Source of the DNA: GWF2-33-9 sp964405755
Lineage (GTDB): Bacteria; Bacteroidota; Ignavibacteria; Kapaibacteriales; UBA2268
Reading direction: 5' to 3'
DNA length: 15,221 bases
NCBI GenBank assembly: GCA_964405755.1
Contig: CAYOPF010000071.1
Coordinates: forward strand, 1 to 15,221
Position 1 is the stretch's first letter. The number at the start of each line of letters is the position of its first letter. Shown here piece after piece: positions 15,211 through 15,221 of the stretch. The position numbers were made by a program, and so were the translations under genes. The notes beneath the pieces were generated by a model. It saw nothing but the letters and a program-made list of their open reading frames with translations. It was not told the DNA's origin and did not search any database.

Positions 15211-15221
15211 GATTAAATAAA

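Overview
The window is a stretch of low-G+C chromosome (mid-30s % by eye) from a Gram-negative bacterium of the Bacteroidota/Chlorobiota group in the wide sense, including Ignavibacteria- or Kapabacteria-like lineages. The reasons are an LpxC-FabZ fusion directly upstream of lpxA, Bacteroidota-type promoter boxes (TAnnTTTG, once with a TTTG box 19 bases upstream), no visible Shine-Dalgarno sequences, and a large TPR-histidine kinase of the kind common in that group. I cannot name the genus. No rRNA, tRNA, CRISPR, insertion sequence or phage gene was seen; this is ordinary chromosomal gene content with a few unusual members.

Layout. (1) 1-553, minus: the N-terminal part of a thioredoxin-like [2Fe-2S] ferredoxin-domain protein, cut by the left edge. 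(2) 765-2797, plus: dprE1-dprE2 homologues overlapping by ATGA, behind a good promoter; in Actinobacteria this pair epimerises polyprenyl-phosphoryl-ribose to arabinose. (3) 2811-4998, minus: lpxC/fabZ then lpxA, the early steps of lipid A synthesis. (4) 5230-6780, plus: a divergent glutamine synthetase, divergent from lpxC/fabZ across a 231-base AT-rich gap with a TAATTTTG box facing each way, and followed by a hairpin terminator. (5) 6919-12120, minus: a run of five genes, in transcription order a TPR histidine kinase, a PilM/FtsA-fold (DUF3822-like) protein, rsmD, a soluble chemoreceptor-tip-like protein, and an ODP/flavodiiron-type metallo-beta-lactamase-fold protein. The last is interrupted by an in-frame TAG exactly inside its metal-binding motif. 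(6) 12243-15152, plus: uvrA, with a strong terminator.

The most interesting part is the pair at 6919-8500. The 258-residue protein has no membrane segment but contains two separate segments that align without gaps to the signalling tip of methyl-accepting chemotaxis proteins. Ten bases downstream lies a diiron-type fold related to the ODP oxygen sensors, which elsewhere work with chemotaxis proteins. Together they look like a small cytoplasmic oxygen/iron-sensing module, but the sensor gene carries an amber codon between two predicted metal ligands. TAG is used as a normal stop by two other genes here, so whole-genome recoding is unlikely. A nonsense mutation, a base-call error or local readthrough remain open.

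Other points to check: LpxA has Ile where nearly all homologues have the active-site His of the VHQF motif, DprE1 has Ala at the cysteine attacked by benzothiazinone drugs, and the glutamine synthetase keeps every catalytic residue but has about 15 extra residues between two metal ligands.
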